NCBI RefSeq assembly: GCF_047238125.1
Contig: NZ_JBDFMH010000001.1
Span: 3,348,001 to 3,412,000 of the forward strand
Source of the DNA: JBDFMH01 sp047238125
Lineage (GTDB): Bacteria; Pseudomonadota; Alphaproteobacteria; Sphingomonadales; Sphingomonadaceae
Reading direction: 5' to 3'
Length of the DNA stretch: 64,000 nt
Part shown: positions 23,784-33,119 of the stretch, piece by piece
How the letters are laid out: each line of letters starts with the position of its first letter
Position numbering within the stretch: position 1 is the first letter of the stretch
Notes under the pieces: generated by a model
What the model was told of the DNA's origin: nothing
The model's database searches: none
What the model saw: the letters and a program-made list of their open reading frames with translations, nothing else
Made by a program: the position numbers and the translations under genes

Positions 23784-26468
23784 CTAAGCGGCCAGCTTGC
23801 GCAGGACGTACTGGAGGATGCCGCCGTTCAGGAAATATTCCAGCTCGTTGACGGTATCGATCCGGCAGCGGGTGAGGAAGGTTTCGGTCGAGCCGTCGGC
23901 GCGGGTGAGCGTGACTTCGACATCCTGGCGCGGGCGGAGACCCGCAACATCAGCGATCGAGAAGGTCTCGGTGCCGTCGAGGTTCAGCGTACGGCGATCG
24001 ACATCGAGCGCGAACTGCAGCGGCAGCACGCCCATGCCGACCAGGTTGGAGCGATGAATACGCTCGAAGCTTTCGGCGATCACCGCGCGCACACCCAGCA
24101 GGTTGGTGCCCTTCGCCGCCCAGTCGCGCGACGATCCGGTGCCATATTCCTTGCCTGCGATCACCACCAGCGGGGTGCCATCGGCCTTGTACTTCATGGC
24201 CGCATCGTAGATCGCCATCACCTCGCCGGTGGGAATATACTTCGTCATCCCGCCTTCGATGCCGGGGATCATCTCGTTCTTGATGCGGATGTTGGCGAAG
24301 GTACCGCGCATCATCACTTCATGATTGCCGCGGCGCGCGCCGTAGCTGTTGAAATCGGCCTTGGCGACCTGATGCTCGCTGAGATAGCGGCCGGCCGGGC
24401 TGTCGAGCTTGATCGAGCCTGCCGGGCTGATGTGATCGGTGGTGATCGAATCGGCGAAGATCGACAGCGGCCGCGCGTCGACAATATCGGCGACGGGCGC
24501 CGGAGTCATCGAGAGGCCCTCAAAATAGGGCGGGTTCTGGACATAGGTGGAGCCGGCGGACCAGCCATAGGTGTCCGACCCTTCCACCGCGATCGCCTGC
24601 CACTTGTCGTCGCCCAGGAAGACGTTGGCGTAGCGCGAGCGATACATGTCGCTGTCGATCACGGAGGCGATGGTGCTCGCGACTTCCTGATTGGTCGGCC
24701 AGATATCCTTCAGGAACACGTCCTGCCCGTCCTTGCTGGTGCCGATCGGGGTGTTGACGATATCGTCGCGGACCGTGCCCTTCAGCGCATAGGCGACGAC
24801 CAGCGGCGGCGAGGCGAGGAAGTTCGCGCGCACGTCCGGCGAGACGCGGCCTTCGAAGTTGCGGTTGCCCGAGAGCACCGAAGCGGCGACGAGATCATTC
24901 TCGTTGATCGCCTTGCTGATCGGCGCGGGCAGCGGGCCCGAATTGCCGATGCAGGTGGTGCAGCCATAGCCGACGAGGTTGAAGCCGACCGCGTTCAGAT
25001 CCGCGGTCAGCCCCGCCTTGTCGAGATAGTCGGTCACGACCTGCGAGCCGGGGGCGAGGCTGGTCTTCACCCAGGGCTTGGGGGTGAGGCCGAGCGCGTT
25101 GGCCTTGCGTGCGACCAGGCCAGCGGCGACGAGCACCGAAGGGTTGGAGGTGTTGGTGCACGAGGTGATCGCGGCGATCACGACATCGCCATGGCCGACC
25201 TGATAGTCCGCGCCGTCGACCGCGACACGGGCGTCGCTGGCGCCTTCCTTCTTGTAGCCGCTGATCAGCTCGGCATTGAACTGATCATCGAGATCGGTGA
25301 GCAGCACGCGATCCTGCGGGCGCTTGGGGCCGGCGAGCGACGGCTTCACGCTCGACATGTCGAGCTCCAGCGTGTCGGTGAACACCGGATCGACCGCATC
25401 GACCTCGCGCCACAGCCCCTGCGCCTTGGCATAGGCCTCGACCAGCTGGACGGTCCATTCGTCGCGCCCGGTGAGCTTGAGATACTCGATCGTCTGGTGA
25501 TCGACCGGGAAGAAGCCGCAGGTGGCGCCATATTCGGGCGCCATGTTGGCGATGGTCGCGCGATCGGCGAGGCTGAGATCGGCGAGGCCCGGGCCGTAGA
25601 ACTCGACGAAGCGGCCGACAACGCCCTTCTTGCGCAGCATCTGGGTTACGGTCAGCACCAGATCGGTGGCGGTGATGCCTTCGGCCAGCGTGCCGGTGAG
25701 CTTGAAGCCGACGACTTCGGGAATCAGCATCGAGACCGGCTGGCCGAGCATCGCGGCTTCGGCCTCGATCCCGCCGACGCCCCAGCCGAGCACGCCCAGG
25801 CCGTTGATCATCGTGGTATGGCTATCGGTGCCGACCAGCGTATCGGGATAGGCGACAGTGGCGCCGCTCTCGTCGGCCGAATGCCAGACGGCGAGCGCGA
25901 GATTTTCCAGGTTGACCTGATGGCAGATGCCCGTGCCGGGGGGCACAACCTTGAAATTGTCGAGCGCCTTCGATCCCCAGCGCAGGAATTCGTAGCGCTC
26001 GATGTTGCGCGCATATTCGAGATCGACGTTCTGCTGGAACGCCTGCGGCGTGCCGAACTCGTCCACCATCACCGAATGGTCGATCACGAGATGGACGGGG
26101 ACCAGCGGGTTGATCTTCTGCGCATCGCCGCCCAGCGCGTTCATCGCATCGCGCATCGCTGCCAGATCGACGACGCAGGGCACGCCGGTGAAATCCTGCA
26201 TCAGCACGCGCGCCGGGCGATACTGGATCTCGCGTTCGGACGAAGGCGTCGACAGCCAGTCGATCATCGCGGTCAGATCGTCGGTGGTGACGGTCTTGCC
26301 GTCTTCGAAGCGGAGCAGATTCTCCAGCAGCACCTTCATCGAGAAGGGCAGGCGCGAGATGTCCCCCAACGTCTCCGCCGCCTTCGGAAGCGAGTAATAA
26401 TGGACGGTCTTTCCGCCAACCTCGAGGGTCGTGCGGGTGCCAAGCGTATCGTGTCCGACAGCGGTCAT
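23784..26468 (-). CDS. acnA: Aconitate hydratase A
   Basis: 894-residue aconitase of the AcnA/IRP type, converting citrate to isocitrate in the TCA cycle. The [4Fe-4S] ligands are visible: one Cys in AITSCTNTSNPSV and two in GYGCTTCIGNSGP. N-terminal PARVLMQDFTGVPCVVDLAAMRD and C-terminal GKEYGTGSSRDWAAKGT are diagnostic. Full length for the family. ATG 26468 was chosen over the longer frame. It is monocistronic and sits head-to-head with the ECF sigma gene at 26667. Confidence 0.97.
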   Translation of the reverse strand: MTAVGHDTLGTRTTLEVGGKTVHYYSLPKAAETLGDISRLPFSMKVLLENLLRFEDGKTVTTDDLTAMIDWLSTPSSEREIQYRPARVLMQDFTGVPCVVDLAAMRDAMNALGGDAQKINPLVPVHLVIDHSVMVDEFGTPQAFQQNVDLEYARNIERYEFLRWGSKALDNFKVVPPGTGICHQVNLENLALAVWHSADESGATVAYPDTLVGTDSHTTMINGLGVLGWGVGGIEAEAAMLGQPVSMLIPEVVGFKLTGTLAEGITATDLVLTVTQMLRKKGVVGRFVEFYGPGLADLSLADRATIANMAPEYGATCGFFPVDHQTIEYLKLTGRDEWTVQLVEAYAKAQGLWREVDAVDPVFTDTLELDMSSVKPSLAGPKRPQDRVLLTDLDDQFNAELISGYKKEGASDARVAVDGADYQVGHGDVVIAAITSCTNTSNPSVLVAAGLVARKANALGLTPKPWVKTSLAPGSQVVTDYLDKAGLTADLNAVGFNLVGYGCTTCIGNSGPLPAPISKAINENDLVAASVLSGNRNFEGRVSPDVRANFLASPPLVVAYALKGTVRDDIVNTPIGTSKDGQDVFLKDIWPTNQEVASTIASVIDSDMYRSRYANVFLGDDKWQAIAVEGSDTYGWSAGSTYVQNPPYFEGLSMTPAPVADIVDARPLSIFADSITTDHISPAGSIKLDSPAGRYLSEHQVAKADFNSYGARRGNHEVMMRGTFANIRIKNEMIPGIEGGMTKYIPTGEVMAIYDAAMKYKADGTPLVVIAGKEYGTGSSRDWAAKGTNLLGVRAVIAESFERIHRSNLVGMGVLPLQFALDVDRRTLNLDGTETFSIADVAGLRPRQDVEVTLTRADGSTETFLTRCRIDTVNELEYFLNGGILQYVLRKLAA

Positions 26469-26666
26469 GGTCTGCCCCCTATGCTGCAAATGCGAGACTC
26501 GGGCGGGCTATAGCGAGGGGGCGGGGTTGGGGGAAGGGACGCGCGTGCGACCACCCCCGGTTGATCCGAGCAGTCCCGCAGGCCGACATGACTGTCCCGT
26601 TTCGGCACCGGATGCGGGCTGGACTTGGCGCGCGCAATATCCATTGTCTGTTTTGGGGGTAAGCAC

Positions 26667-27212
26667 TTGGGCAAAGCGCAAGTCGATACGCAAAGCTTGT
26701 TGGACGGATGGCGGGCCGGCGACGCCCGCGCTCGCGATGCGTTGTTCGCCGAAGTCTATCCCGAAATGGAACTGGCCGCCGCCGCGCTGCTGCGACGCGA
26801 GGGGCGGATCTCGCTTTCCACCGGCGATCTGGTGCACGAGGCTTTCCTGCGGCTGGTGCGGCTGGACCGGATCGCCTGGGCGGACCGGCCGCATTTCCTG
26901 GCGATGGCGGCGCGCTTCATGCGGCGCGTGCTGGTCGATCATGCCCGCGGACGATCGGCAGGCAAGCGCGCGCACCAGCGGGTCGGGCTGACCACGCGGT
27001 TCGACGCGGCAGGCGCGATCGATCTAGATGAACTCGATCATGCGCTGATCCGGCTGGCCGCGATCGACCCCGGCATGGGCGACCTGGTCGAGATGCGCTA
27101 TTTCGGCGGCATGACGCTGGCCGAGGTCGGCAAGGTGCTCGCGATATCGGAAGCGACCGCGCTGCGCCGCTGGCGGGTGGCGCGGGCGTGGCTGCTCGAT
27201 GCCCTCGGCTGA
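26667..27212 (+). CDS. ECF-type RNA polymerase sigma factor
   Basis: 181 residues. Region 2 shows DLVHEAFLRLVRLDRIAWADRPHFLAMAARFMRRVLVDHAR; region 4 shows MVEMRYFGGMTLAEVGKVLAISEATALRRWRVARAWL in pieces. This is the ECF subgroup often paired with Ser/Thr kinases. TTG 26667 with GGGGGTAAG six bases before it is the best start; the frame is open upstream to 26625. The stop lies 14 bases inside the following kinase gene, so kinase and sigma factor are probably one signalling unit with phosphorylation controlling sigma activity, an inference from other sigma/kinase pairs. Confidence 0.88.
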   Translation: MGKAQVDTQSLLDGWRAGDARARDALFAEVYPEMELAAAALLRREGRISLSTGDLVHEAFLRLVRLDRIAWADRPHFLAMAARFMRRVLVDHARGRSAGKRAHQRVGLTTRFDAAGAIDLDELDHALIRLAAIDPGMGDLVEMRYFGGMTLAEVGKVLAISEATALRRWRVARAWLLDALG

Positions 27213-29580
27213 CGATTTCGAAGCGCGCGTGCTGGCGCTGCTGGATGCGGCGCTTGGCGAACCATCGCCGGCGCGGGAGGCGTTCGTGCGCGCCACCGCC
27301 GGCGCGGACGAGGCGCTGGTGGCGCGCGTGCTGGCGATGCTGGCGATCGATTCAGCGCAGGACCATCTGCTGGCGACGGGTGGCGCGGCGCGCGGGCTGA
27401 TCGGCGATGCCATGCCGGAGCGGATCGGCGGCTACCGGATCACCGGGCTGATCGGACAGGGCGGCATGGGCGCGGTCTATCGGGCCGAGCGCGAGGGTGG
27501 CGATTTCGACCATGTCGTGGCGATCAAGCTGATCCGCCCGGGCGTGCTTTCGGATGCGCTGGTCGAGCGGTTCCGCCGCGAACGGCAGATCCTGGCGCGG
27601 CTGGCGCATCCGCATATCGCGCGGCTGTTCGGCGGCGGCGAGACGGCGGACGGGCTGCCCTTCTTCATCATGGAATATGTCGATGGGGAGCCGATCATCG
27701 CCTGGTGCGATGCGCGCGGGCTGGACCTGCGCACGCGGCTGCGGCTGTTCCTGGATGCCAGCGCAGCGGTGCGCTTCGCCCACCAGAACCTGATCGTCCA
27801 CCGTGACATCACGCCATCCAACATCCTGGTGACCGATGACGGCGTGGTGAAGCTGATCGATTTCGGCATCGCTCGCCCGCCCGAGGCGGAAGGCGGCGAA
27901 GCGCCGTCGCGCGGATCGCTGAGCAAGCTGAGCCTGACGCCGGGCTATGCCGCGCCCGAGCGGATGACGGGGGCCGCGCCATCGACGCTGGCCGACATCT
28001 ATTCGCTGGGCAAGCTGCTTGACGCTCTAACCGCCGCGTGCGCCCGCTGCACCGACCTGACCGCGATCATCGCACAGTCGACAGCAGAGGATCCGGCGGA
28101 TCGCTATCCATCCGCCGATGCGCTGATCGCCGACCTGCAGGCGCTGCTGGCCGATCGGCCGGTGGCGGCGCGGCGCGGCGGCGCCCGCTATGCGATCGGC
28201 CGGTTCGTGGCGCGGCACCGGTTCGGCGTATCGGCGGCGGGGATCGCGATCGCGCTGCTGATCGGGGCACTGGCGGTGTCGATCGCTTCCTATGCCGCGG
28301 CCGAACGCGCGCGGGCGGCCGAGACGCGACGATTGGGCGAGGTGCGCGCGCTGGCCAATTATCTGCTGTTCGAACTCGACGGGCGGCTGCGACGGGTGGC
28401 GGGCAATGCCGCGATCCGCGCCGATATCGCCGCGCGCGCACAACGCTATCTGGCGGCGCTGGCGGCGGTGCCGGGGGCCGATCCGGCGCTGCGGCGGGAA
28501 GTGGCGGACGGCTATATCCGGCTGGCGCGGGTGCAGGGCGTGCCGAGCGAGCCCAACCTTGGCGACAAGGATGCCGCGATCGCCAACCTGGCGGCGGCGG
28601 CGCGTGTGCTGGACGGGCCGCCCTCGCTGAACGATCCGGCGGCGCTGGCGGCGCGCGCGCGGATTCACGCGCAGGATGCGGTCGTGGCGGCGCACGGGAA
28701 GAGCGATCCGGCGCGTGCGGCCAAGGCGCTGGCGGATGCCGGAGCCGCTTTGGCACAGGTGCCGCCCGCGGCGCGCGATGCCGGCTGGCACGATGCCCGC
28801 CGCACCTTGCGCAAGGCCGAACTCGACGATGCCGACGTGAACAACAAGTTTCCGCAGATGGTGGCGGCGGCGCGGCGGCTGGAGGCGGAGATCGCCGAAT
28901 GGCCCGCGCCGATGCGGGCGGGCCGGGCGGCCGCGCTCGATCGCGCGACCGCGCTCTATTACCGGGGCTATGCCGCCTCGATGGACGAAGGCGGGCCGGG
29001 CGGGCTTGCGGAACTGGTCGAGGCGCGGCGCCGGCTGCTCGCGCTCGACGCCGCGCAGCCCAACGATCCGGTGGTGCTCTCGCTGCTGGCGTGGAACGGC
29101 TATAGCGGCTTCGCGGCGGCATCGCGGGCGGGACAGGAGCCGCTGTCGACCCGGTTCCTCGACGAAGCCGTGGCGACGATTGCCCGGTTGCGCGCGATCG
29201 AGCCGCGCGACGATGCCGTGCGCACGCTGGCCTTCAATCTGCGCGAGGCGCGATCGCAGAATCTGCGCGACGCCGATCGCTTTGCAGAGGCGATCGCGAT
29301 GCAGCGCGGCGTAGTGGCGGATCGGCGCGCGGCACTCAGCAGTTCCATCGGACAGGGCGATCTCGGCTTCTCGCTGATGATCCTGGGCGTGATCGCGCGC
29401 GACGCGAAGGACCGGGCACTGACCTGCGACAGCTGGCGCGAAGCGCTCGCAATCTGGCAGCAGATGCAGGCCGCGAAGACCATCGTCGGCTTCCACGCCG
29501 ATTTCATTCCCGGCGTGGCGCGCAATGTGGCCAAGTGCGATGCGGGTCTGCCGGTGAGCGTGTTCGGGCCGCTGCGCTAG
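27199..29580 (+). CDS. Transmembrane Ser/Thr protein kinase with helical repeat sensor
   Basis: 793 residues. A helical prefix (1-75) leads to a Hanks-type kinase domain at about 79-320: glycine loop IGQGGMGAVY (85-94), ATP-binding Lys in VAIKLI (K110), catalytic HRD (201-203) within VHRDITPSNILV, and DFG at 221-223. The Thr-Pro after HRD replaces the usual Lys-Pro, so the catalytic-loop Lys is missing. One membrane helix lies at about 335-360 (ISAAGIAIALLIGALAVSIA-like). The remaining 430 residues are periplasmic TPR-like helices. It overlaps the ECF sigma gene by 14 bases. The loss of the HRDxK lysine raises doubt about activity. Confidence 0.87.
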   Translation: MPSADDFEARVLALLDAALGEPSPAREAFVRATAGADEALVARVLAMLAIDSAQDHLLATGGAARGLIGDAMPERIGGYRITGLIGQGGMGAVYRAEREGGDFDHVVAIKLIRPGVLSDALVERFRRERQILARLAHPHIARLFGGGETADGLPFFIMEYVDGEPIIAWCDARGLDLRTRLRLFLDASAAVRFAHQNLIVHRDITPSNILVTDDGVVKLIDFGIARPPEAEGGEAPSRGSLSKLSLTPGYAAPERMTGAAPSTLADIYSLGKLLDALTAACARCTDLTAIIAQSTAEDPADRYPSADALIADLQALLADRPVAARRGGARYAIGRFVARHRFGVSAAGIAIALLIGALAVSIASYAAAERARAAETRRLGEVRALANYLLFELDGRLRRVAGNAAIRADIAARAQRYLAALAAVPGADPALRREVADGYIRLARVQGVPSEPNLGDKDAAIANLAAAARVLDGPPSLNDPAALAARARIHAQDAVVAAHGKSDPARAAKALADAGAALAQVPPAARDAGWHDARRTLRKAELDDADVNNKFPQMVAAARRLEAEIAEWPAPMRAGRAAALDRATALYYRGYAASMDEGGPGGLAELVEARRRLLALDAAQPNDPVVLSLLAWNGYSGFAAASRAGQEPLSTRFLDEAVATIARLRAIEPRDDAVRTLAFNLREARSQNLRDADRFAEAIAMQRGVVADRRAALSSSIGQGDLGFSLMILGVIARDAKDRALTCDSWREALAIWQQMQAAKTIVGFHADFIPGVARNVAKCDAGLPVSVFGPLR

Positions 29581-29625
29581 GTGAGGCCTGCCGAAGCGGT
29601 ATAGGCCGGTTCATTGAGTTGGAGG

Positions 29626-29655
29626 AATGTCCACTTTCGCCGAAGAGCGGACATT
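29626..29655. repeat. Palindromic intergenic repeat, copy 1
   Basis: 30 bp with arms AATGTCC and GGACATT around a less regular centre. Related copies are at 30239-30268 and 30628-30657. The stop codon of the gene 29654-30166 lies partly inside it. Confidence 0.7.
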
Positions 29656-30166
29656 AGCTGCTGACAGCCGGAGGCAGCGGAACGAAGACCTGCGATACTG
29701 TCGGGGCGTGGTCGTTGACCTGCTCTAACCGCACGTCGTGAAATACCAACCCGATCTCGAAGCGGTCGGTTCCGATGGTGGCCTTATACATGGAGCGATC
29801 AAGTCGCGCCGACCAAGTGGAGGCTACGGGGTCATCGTTGACGGCCTCAAAGCCCGGATAGGCAAGCGACCAGTTAGTTCCGAAAACGTAGCCGTCGGGT
29901 TCCCCAGCATCCTCCCACGCTTTGTAATCGGTGAATGGGTCTGACCACGATCGTTGCCACACATCATCAGTCACTGATGTTGTATGGTTGAGTTCGACCA
30001 CATGGGTAAAGGTCAGCCGATATGTGCCCGGCTCTGGCCCAAATGCGTTTTCCAGAACGAACACATAGTCGCGGCCATGTGCAGCGAAGCCATGCGACAT
30101 CACGCCAGCATCTATGGCGGGCAGCCGATCTTCGAGCAGGCGTGATAGCGGGTTCACTACCCTCAA
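29654..30166 (-). CDS. Hypothetical protein, YxiG-like
   Basis: 170 residues. The body (HGFAAHGRDYVFVLENAFG, TYRLTFTHVVELN, DPFTDYKAWEDAGEPDGYV, FGTNWSLAYPGFEAV, FEIGLVFHDVRLEQV) resembles the YxiG-like domain family, known from immunity-type and hypothetical proteins; function unknown. There is no signal peptide. The start is uncertain: TTG 30166 or GTG 30157, neither with a convincing ribosome site. Codon use is less GC-rich than in the neighbours. It is bracketed by palindromic repeats, which hints at local rearrangement or import. Confidence 0.55.
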   Translation of the reverse strand: MRVVNPLSRLLEDRLPAIDAGVMSHGFAAHGRDYVFVLENAFGPEPGTYRLTFTHVVELNHTTSVTDDVWQRSWSDPFTDYKAWEDAGEPDGYVFGTNWSLAYPGFEAVNDDPVASTWSARLDRSMYKATIGTDRFEIGLVFHDVRLEQVNDHAPTVSQVFVPLPPAVSS

Positions 30167-30238
30167 CTACGCCAAGCGAGCGACCGCGCCAACGTCCGCG
30201 ATCTACCAACACCGGACGTGCCAGCCGCCGACTGAGGG

Positions 30239-30268
30239 AATGTCCGCTATCGCCCAATAGCGGACACT
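30239..30268. repeat. Palindromic intergenic repeat, copy 2
   Basis: TGTCCGCTAT-CGCCCA-ATAGCGGACA gives a perfect 10-bp stem, the best-formed copy of the family. Its last base touches the stop codon of the gene 30268-30594. Confidence 0.75.
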
Positions 30269-30594
30269 CAGGGCGCGGGAGTCGGCCAGCACATGAAACG
30301 GGCGGTCTCGCCCGAGTTCATCCCCCGCACCTCAAAACCGGGGAGTTGTCGCAACCGTTCGAGCGCCGCGTCTTCACCGGTCGCCAGTTGCGGAAACGCC
30401 ACGCGTGTCTGTCCAGTGTCATCGTTTAGAAGCCACCAAACGTCCGCTCCCCAAGGACCGCTGTCGTTTGTCTCGACATAGACGGAAGCAATCTCATCAA
30501 TCCTGATGCGCTGATCCGCCTGCCTCGGTGCTCGGCAGATAATCTCATCATTTGCCGTGACCTCGACGACGAACTGTGCTTCCGGGTGCCGCAT
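30268..30594 (-). CDS. Small hypothetical cytosolic protein
   Basis: 108 residues from ATG 30594. Parts such as FVVEVTANDEIICRAP, IRIDEIASVYVETNDSGPWGADVWWLLND and GEDAALERLRQLPGFEV look like a compact alpha/beta domain reminiscent of small immunity-type or PH-like proteins; no family is claimed. The frame is open upstream to 30843 but that part is antisense to the end of the penicillin-binding protein gene. It sits between two palindromic repeats and, like its neighbour, has a less GC-rich composition. Confidence 0.5.
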   Translation of the reverse strand: MRHPEAQFVVEVTANDEIICRAPRQADQRIRIDEIASVYVETNDSGPWGADVWWLLNDDTGQTRVAFPQLATGEDAALERLRQLPGFEVRGMNSGETARFMCWPTPAP

Positions 30595-30627
30595 ACTGCG
30601 ATGCTGCTCTGTTTTTAGTTCTCGCAC

Positions 30628-30657
30628 AATGTCCGCTACCCACCAACCTTGGACATT
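30628..30657. repeat. Palindromic intergenic repeat, copy 3
   Basis: AATGTCCGCTA at the left and TTGGACATT at the right, 30 bp in all, the most degenerate copy. It lies between the small hypothetical gene and the end of the penicillin-binding protein gene. Confidence 0.6.
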
Positions 30658-30679
30658 CCTAATTGCAGTAGCGACAGGA

Positions 30680-32761
30680 TCAGAACTCGCCCTCCGGTGC
30701 GACATCCTGTTCGCGCGGTGGGAGGGCGGCTTCGTCCGGGGGCGGCGGACCGCGTTCGGGGTCGCGGGGGCGGGGGTCGGCGTCGACGCGCAGGCCGTCT
30801 GGGCCCATCTCGACGCCGAAGCGGACATCGCCGATCTCGGCATCGAAGTTCACGCCTTCGGGCAGCTGGATGTCGATCGCGTTGACGTCGATCTCCTCTT
30901 CCGGCGCGGGTGGGGCGGGGGCGAGCTTGGCGGGGGCCTCGTTCAGCGCCTGCGCCATGAAATCGCGCCAGATCCGCGCCGGCACGCCGCCGCCGGCCGA
31001 GCCGCCCGGCAGCGGTGTATTGTCGTCATTGCCGATCCACACGCCCGTCACGAGCCCGCCGGCGAAGCCGATGAAGATCGCATCGCGACCGCCTTGGGTG
31101 GTGCCGGTCTTGCCGAACGTATCGGTGCGCAGCGCAGCCGAGCGGCCGGTGCCGCTGCCGACCGAGGCGGCCAGCAGCTCGAGCATGTCCTCGCGCACGC
31201 GGCGGTCGAAGCGCTTGGGCCCCTTCCACACCCGTTCGAGCCAGCCCTGTTCGGGCCGGGCGAGGCCGTGCGCGCGGATCGGATAGGCGTCCGCCGCTAG
31301 CGCCGCATAGGCGGACGTCAGTTGCAGCAGGCTGATCTCCGACGTGCCGAGCGCGACCGACAGATTATCACCGATCGGCGCGGTGACACCGAGATCGCGT
31401 GCGGCACGCTTCACGTCACGCAGCCCGACCTGCTGGGCAAGGCGGACGGCAGCGACATTGCTGGAACGGGCGAACGCCTCGCGCAGCGGAATTTCCCCGC
31501 GGTAGCGACCGTCACTGTTGCGCGGGCTCCACCCGTCAATCGTAAGCGGACGATCGGTGACGGGATCGTCGGGGCGCAGGCCCGAGCGCAGCGCAGCCAG
31601 GTAGACGAACAGCTTGAAGGTCGAGCCGGCCTGGCGGCGGGCCTGGGTGGCGCGGTTGAACGGGCTCTTCTCGTAATTGCGGCCGCCGATCATCGCGACG
31701 ACTTCACCATCCGGCCGCATCGCGACGAGCGCCACCTGCGCGCGGCCGAGCGGGGCGCGGTTGACCGCGCGCCAGGCCGCGCGCTGGAGCCCGCGATCGA
31801 GCGTGGTGCGGACATCTTCCTCCGAATAGACCGCGCCGACCTGGGCGCGCGCTGCGGGCAGCGCCCAATCGGCGAAATAGGTGCCGGTCGGCAGCGTCTT
31901 CACCTTGCGCTCGTCCAGCACGGCGGGCCGCACGCGGCGCGCCTCGGCAGCGTTCAGCAACCCGGCATCGACCATCGCGCCGACCACGATCTTCTGCCGC
32001 GCCCGCGCGCCGGCCAGATTGTCGGTGGGGGCAAGGCGCGAGGGTGCCTTCAGCAGGCCGGCCAGCATCGCCGCCTGCGCGACCGTCAAACGTTCGGGCT
32101 GGCGATTGAAATAATGGAGCGAGGCCGCGCGCAGGCCATAGACATTGTCGCCGAAATACACGTTCGACAGATAGCGCTGCAGGATCTCGTCCTTGCTGAG
32201 CCGCGCTTCCAGCCAGAAGGCGATCAGCACTTCGCGCAGCTTGCGCGCGGCGGTGCGATCCGAATCGAGGAAGGCGACCTTCGCCAGTTGCTGGGTGATG
32301 GTGCTGCCGCCTTCGCGGACGCCGCCCGCCACCGTATTGCGCCAGGCCGCGCGCGCGATGCCGCGCGGATCGAGCCCGAGATGATCGTAGAAGCGGCGAT
32401 CCTCGATCGCGATGAACGCGTTCGGGACATGTTTGGGCAGATCGGCAATCGCGACCGGGCGATCGACGATGGCCCCGCGACGCGCGATCGGCTGGCCGTC
32501 CGCGGCCAGCAGCGTGATGCCAGCGGGCGCAACCGGACGCAGCGAGCGTGACAGCGGCGCGGTGACCAGCAGCCAGCCGACCAGCGCCACGAACAGCAGG
32601 CCCGTGATCAACGTCAGCCGCCGGGCAACACGCCAGGTCAGCCAACGGCGGCGGCGGCGGGCGGGCGGATCGGGCGGCAGCGCGGGATCGAGCCGGGGAT
32701 CGACCCAACCCGGCGGCGGGGCGGCCGGATCGGCGGTGGCGTAAGGGTCGTCGTAACGCAT
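30680..32761 (-). CDS. Class A (bifunctional) penicillin-binding protein, PBP1A-like
   Basis: 693 residues from ATG 32761. A Pro/Asp-rich cytosolic tail and one membrane helix (LTLITGLLFVALVGWLLV) come first. The glycosyltransferase-51 domain shows AIEDRRFYDHLGLDPRGIARA with the catalytic Glu and GGSTITQQLAKV. The transpeptidase domain shows the serine motif in GSTFKLF, SSN in ARSSNVAAV, and KTGTT. It polymerises glycan strands and cross-links stems in the periplasm. The C-terminal tail is acidic and Pro-rich. The frame extends 42 codons upstream without homology. No operon partner. Confidence 0.94.
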   Translation of the reverse strand: MRYDDPYATADPAAPPPGWVDPRLDPALPPDPPARRRRRWLTWRVARRLTLITGLLFVALVGWLLVTAPLSRSLRPVAPAGITLLAADGQPIARRGAIVDRPVAIADLPKHVPNAFIAIEDRRFYDHLGLDPRGIARAAWRNTVAGGVREGGSTITQQLAKVAFLDSDRTAARKLREVLIAFWLEARLSKDEILQRYLSNVYFGDNVYGLRAASLHYFNRQPERLTVAQAAMLAGLLKAPSRLAPTDNLAGARARQKIVVGAMVDAGLLNAAEARRVRPAVLDERKVKTLPTGTYFADWALPAARAQVGAVYSEEDVRTTLDRGLQRAAWRAVNRAPLGRAQVALVAMRPDGEVVAMIGGRNYEKSPFNRATQARRQAGSTFKLFVYLAALRSGLRPDDPVTDRPLTIDGWSPRNSDGRYRGEIPLREAFARSSNVAAVRLAQQVGLRDVKRAARDLGVTAPIGDNLSVALGTSEISLLQLTSAYAALAADAYPIRAHGLARPEQGWLERVWKGPKRFDRRVREDMLELLAASVGSGTGRSAALRTDTFGKTGTTQGGRDAIFIGFAGGLVTGVWIGNDDNTPLPGGSAGGGVPARIWRDFMAQALNEAPAKLAPAPPAPEEEIDVNAIDIQLPEGVNFDAEIGDVRFGVEMGPDGLRVDADPRPRDPERGPPPPDEAALPPREQDVAPEGEF

Positions 32762-33119
32762 CGCGGGCTGTGGCTCGTCCCAGAAACGCCGCGCCCGATA
32801 CCCGCGCGGCTGTCCTATCGCTGTAATACAGCGTGACCCGTATCGCCAGCGGGAATCGGCCAGTCGGCTTCCTGAACGCCCATTCATGCCCTTTGTCGAT
32901 GGGGCCGTAACGTTCGTCGCCAGTCGTGATCCTCGTCGATGGCGCGCCGCATCCGGTCGAGCATGGCATGAGAACGGCGGCGGGTGCGCCTATCCCGAAA
33001 TCAGCGGCGGGGCGGATCGGCACCCAGGGATCCGACCCCGCCGCAACCGGCGACATGGTTCTCCGACAGAGAGGCTCCAGCCGCCGACCCATGGATAACC
33101 AAGGTTCAGGAGACCGATC
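32762..33119. other. Divergent intergenic region between PBP and urcA
   Basis: 358 bases holding the promoters of the leftward penicillin-binding protein gene and rightward urcA. Apart from the 16-base leader at 33099-33114 I see no clear motif, repeat or small gene. Confidence 0.5.
33099..33114 (+). promoter_or_regulatory. Leader element shared with ORF 41583 (copy 1)
   Basis: CCAAGGTTCAGGAGAC, ending five bases before the urcA ATG, includes the ribosome-binding AGGAGA. An identical 16-mer precedes the small exported ORF at 41583. Confidence 0.6.

Noticed and set aside
24054..26513. 819-codon open frame on the plus strand
   Set aside because: It is antisense to aconitase and has the Arg/Asp/His-rich composition of a GC-shadow frame.
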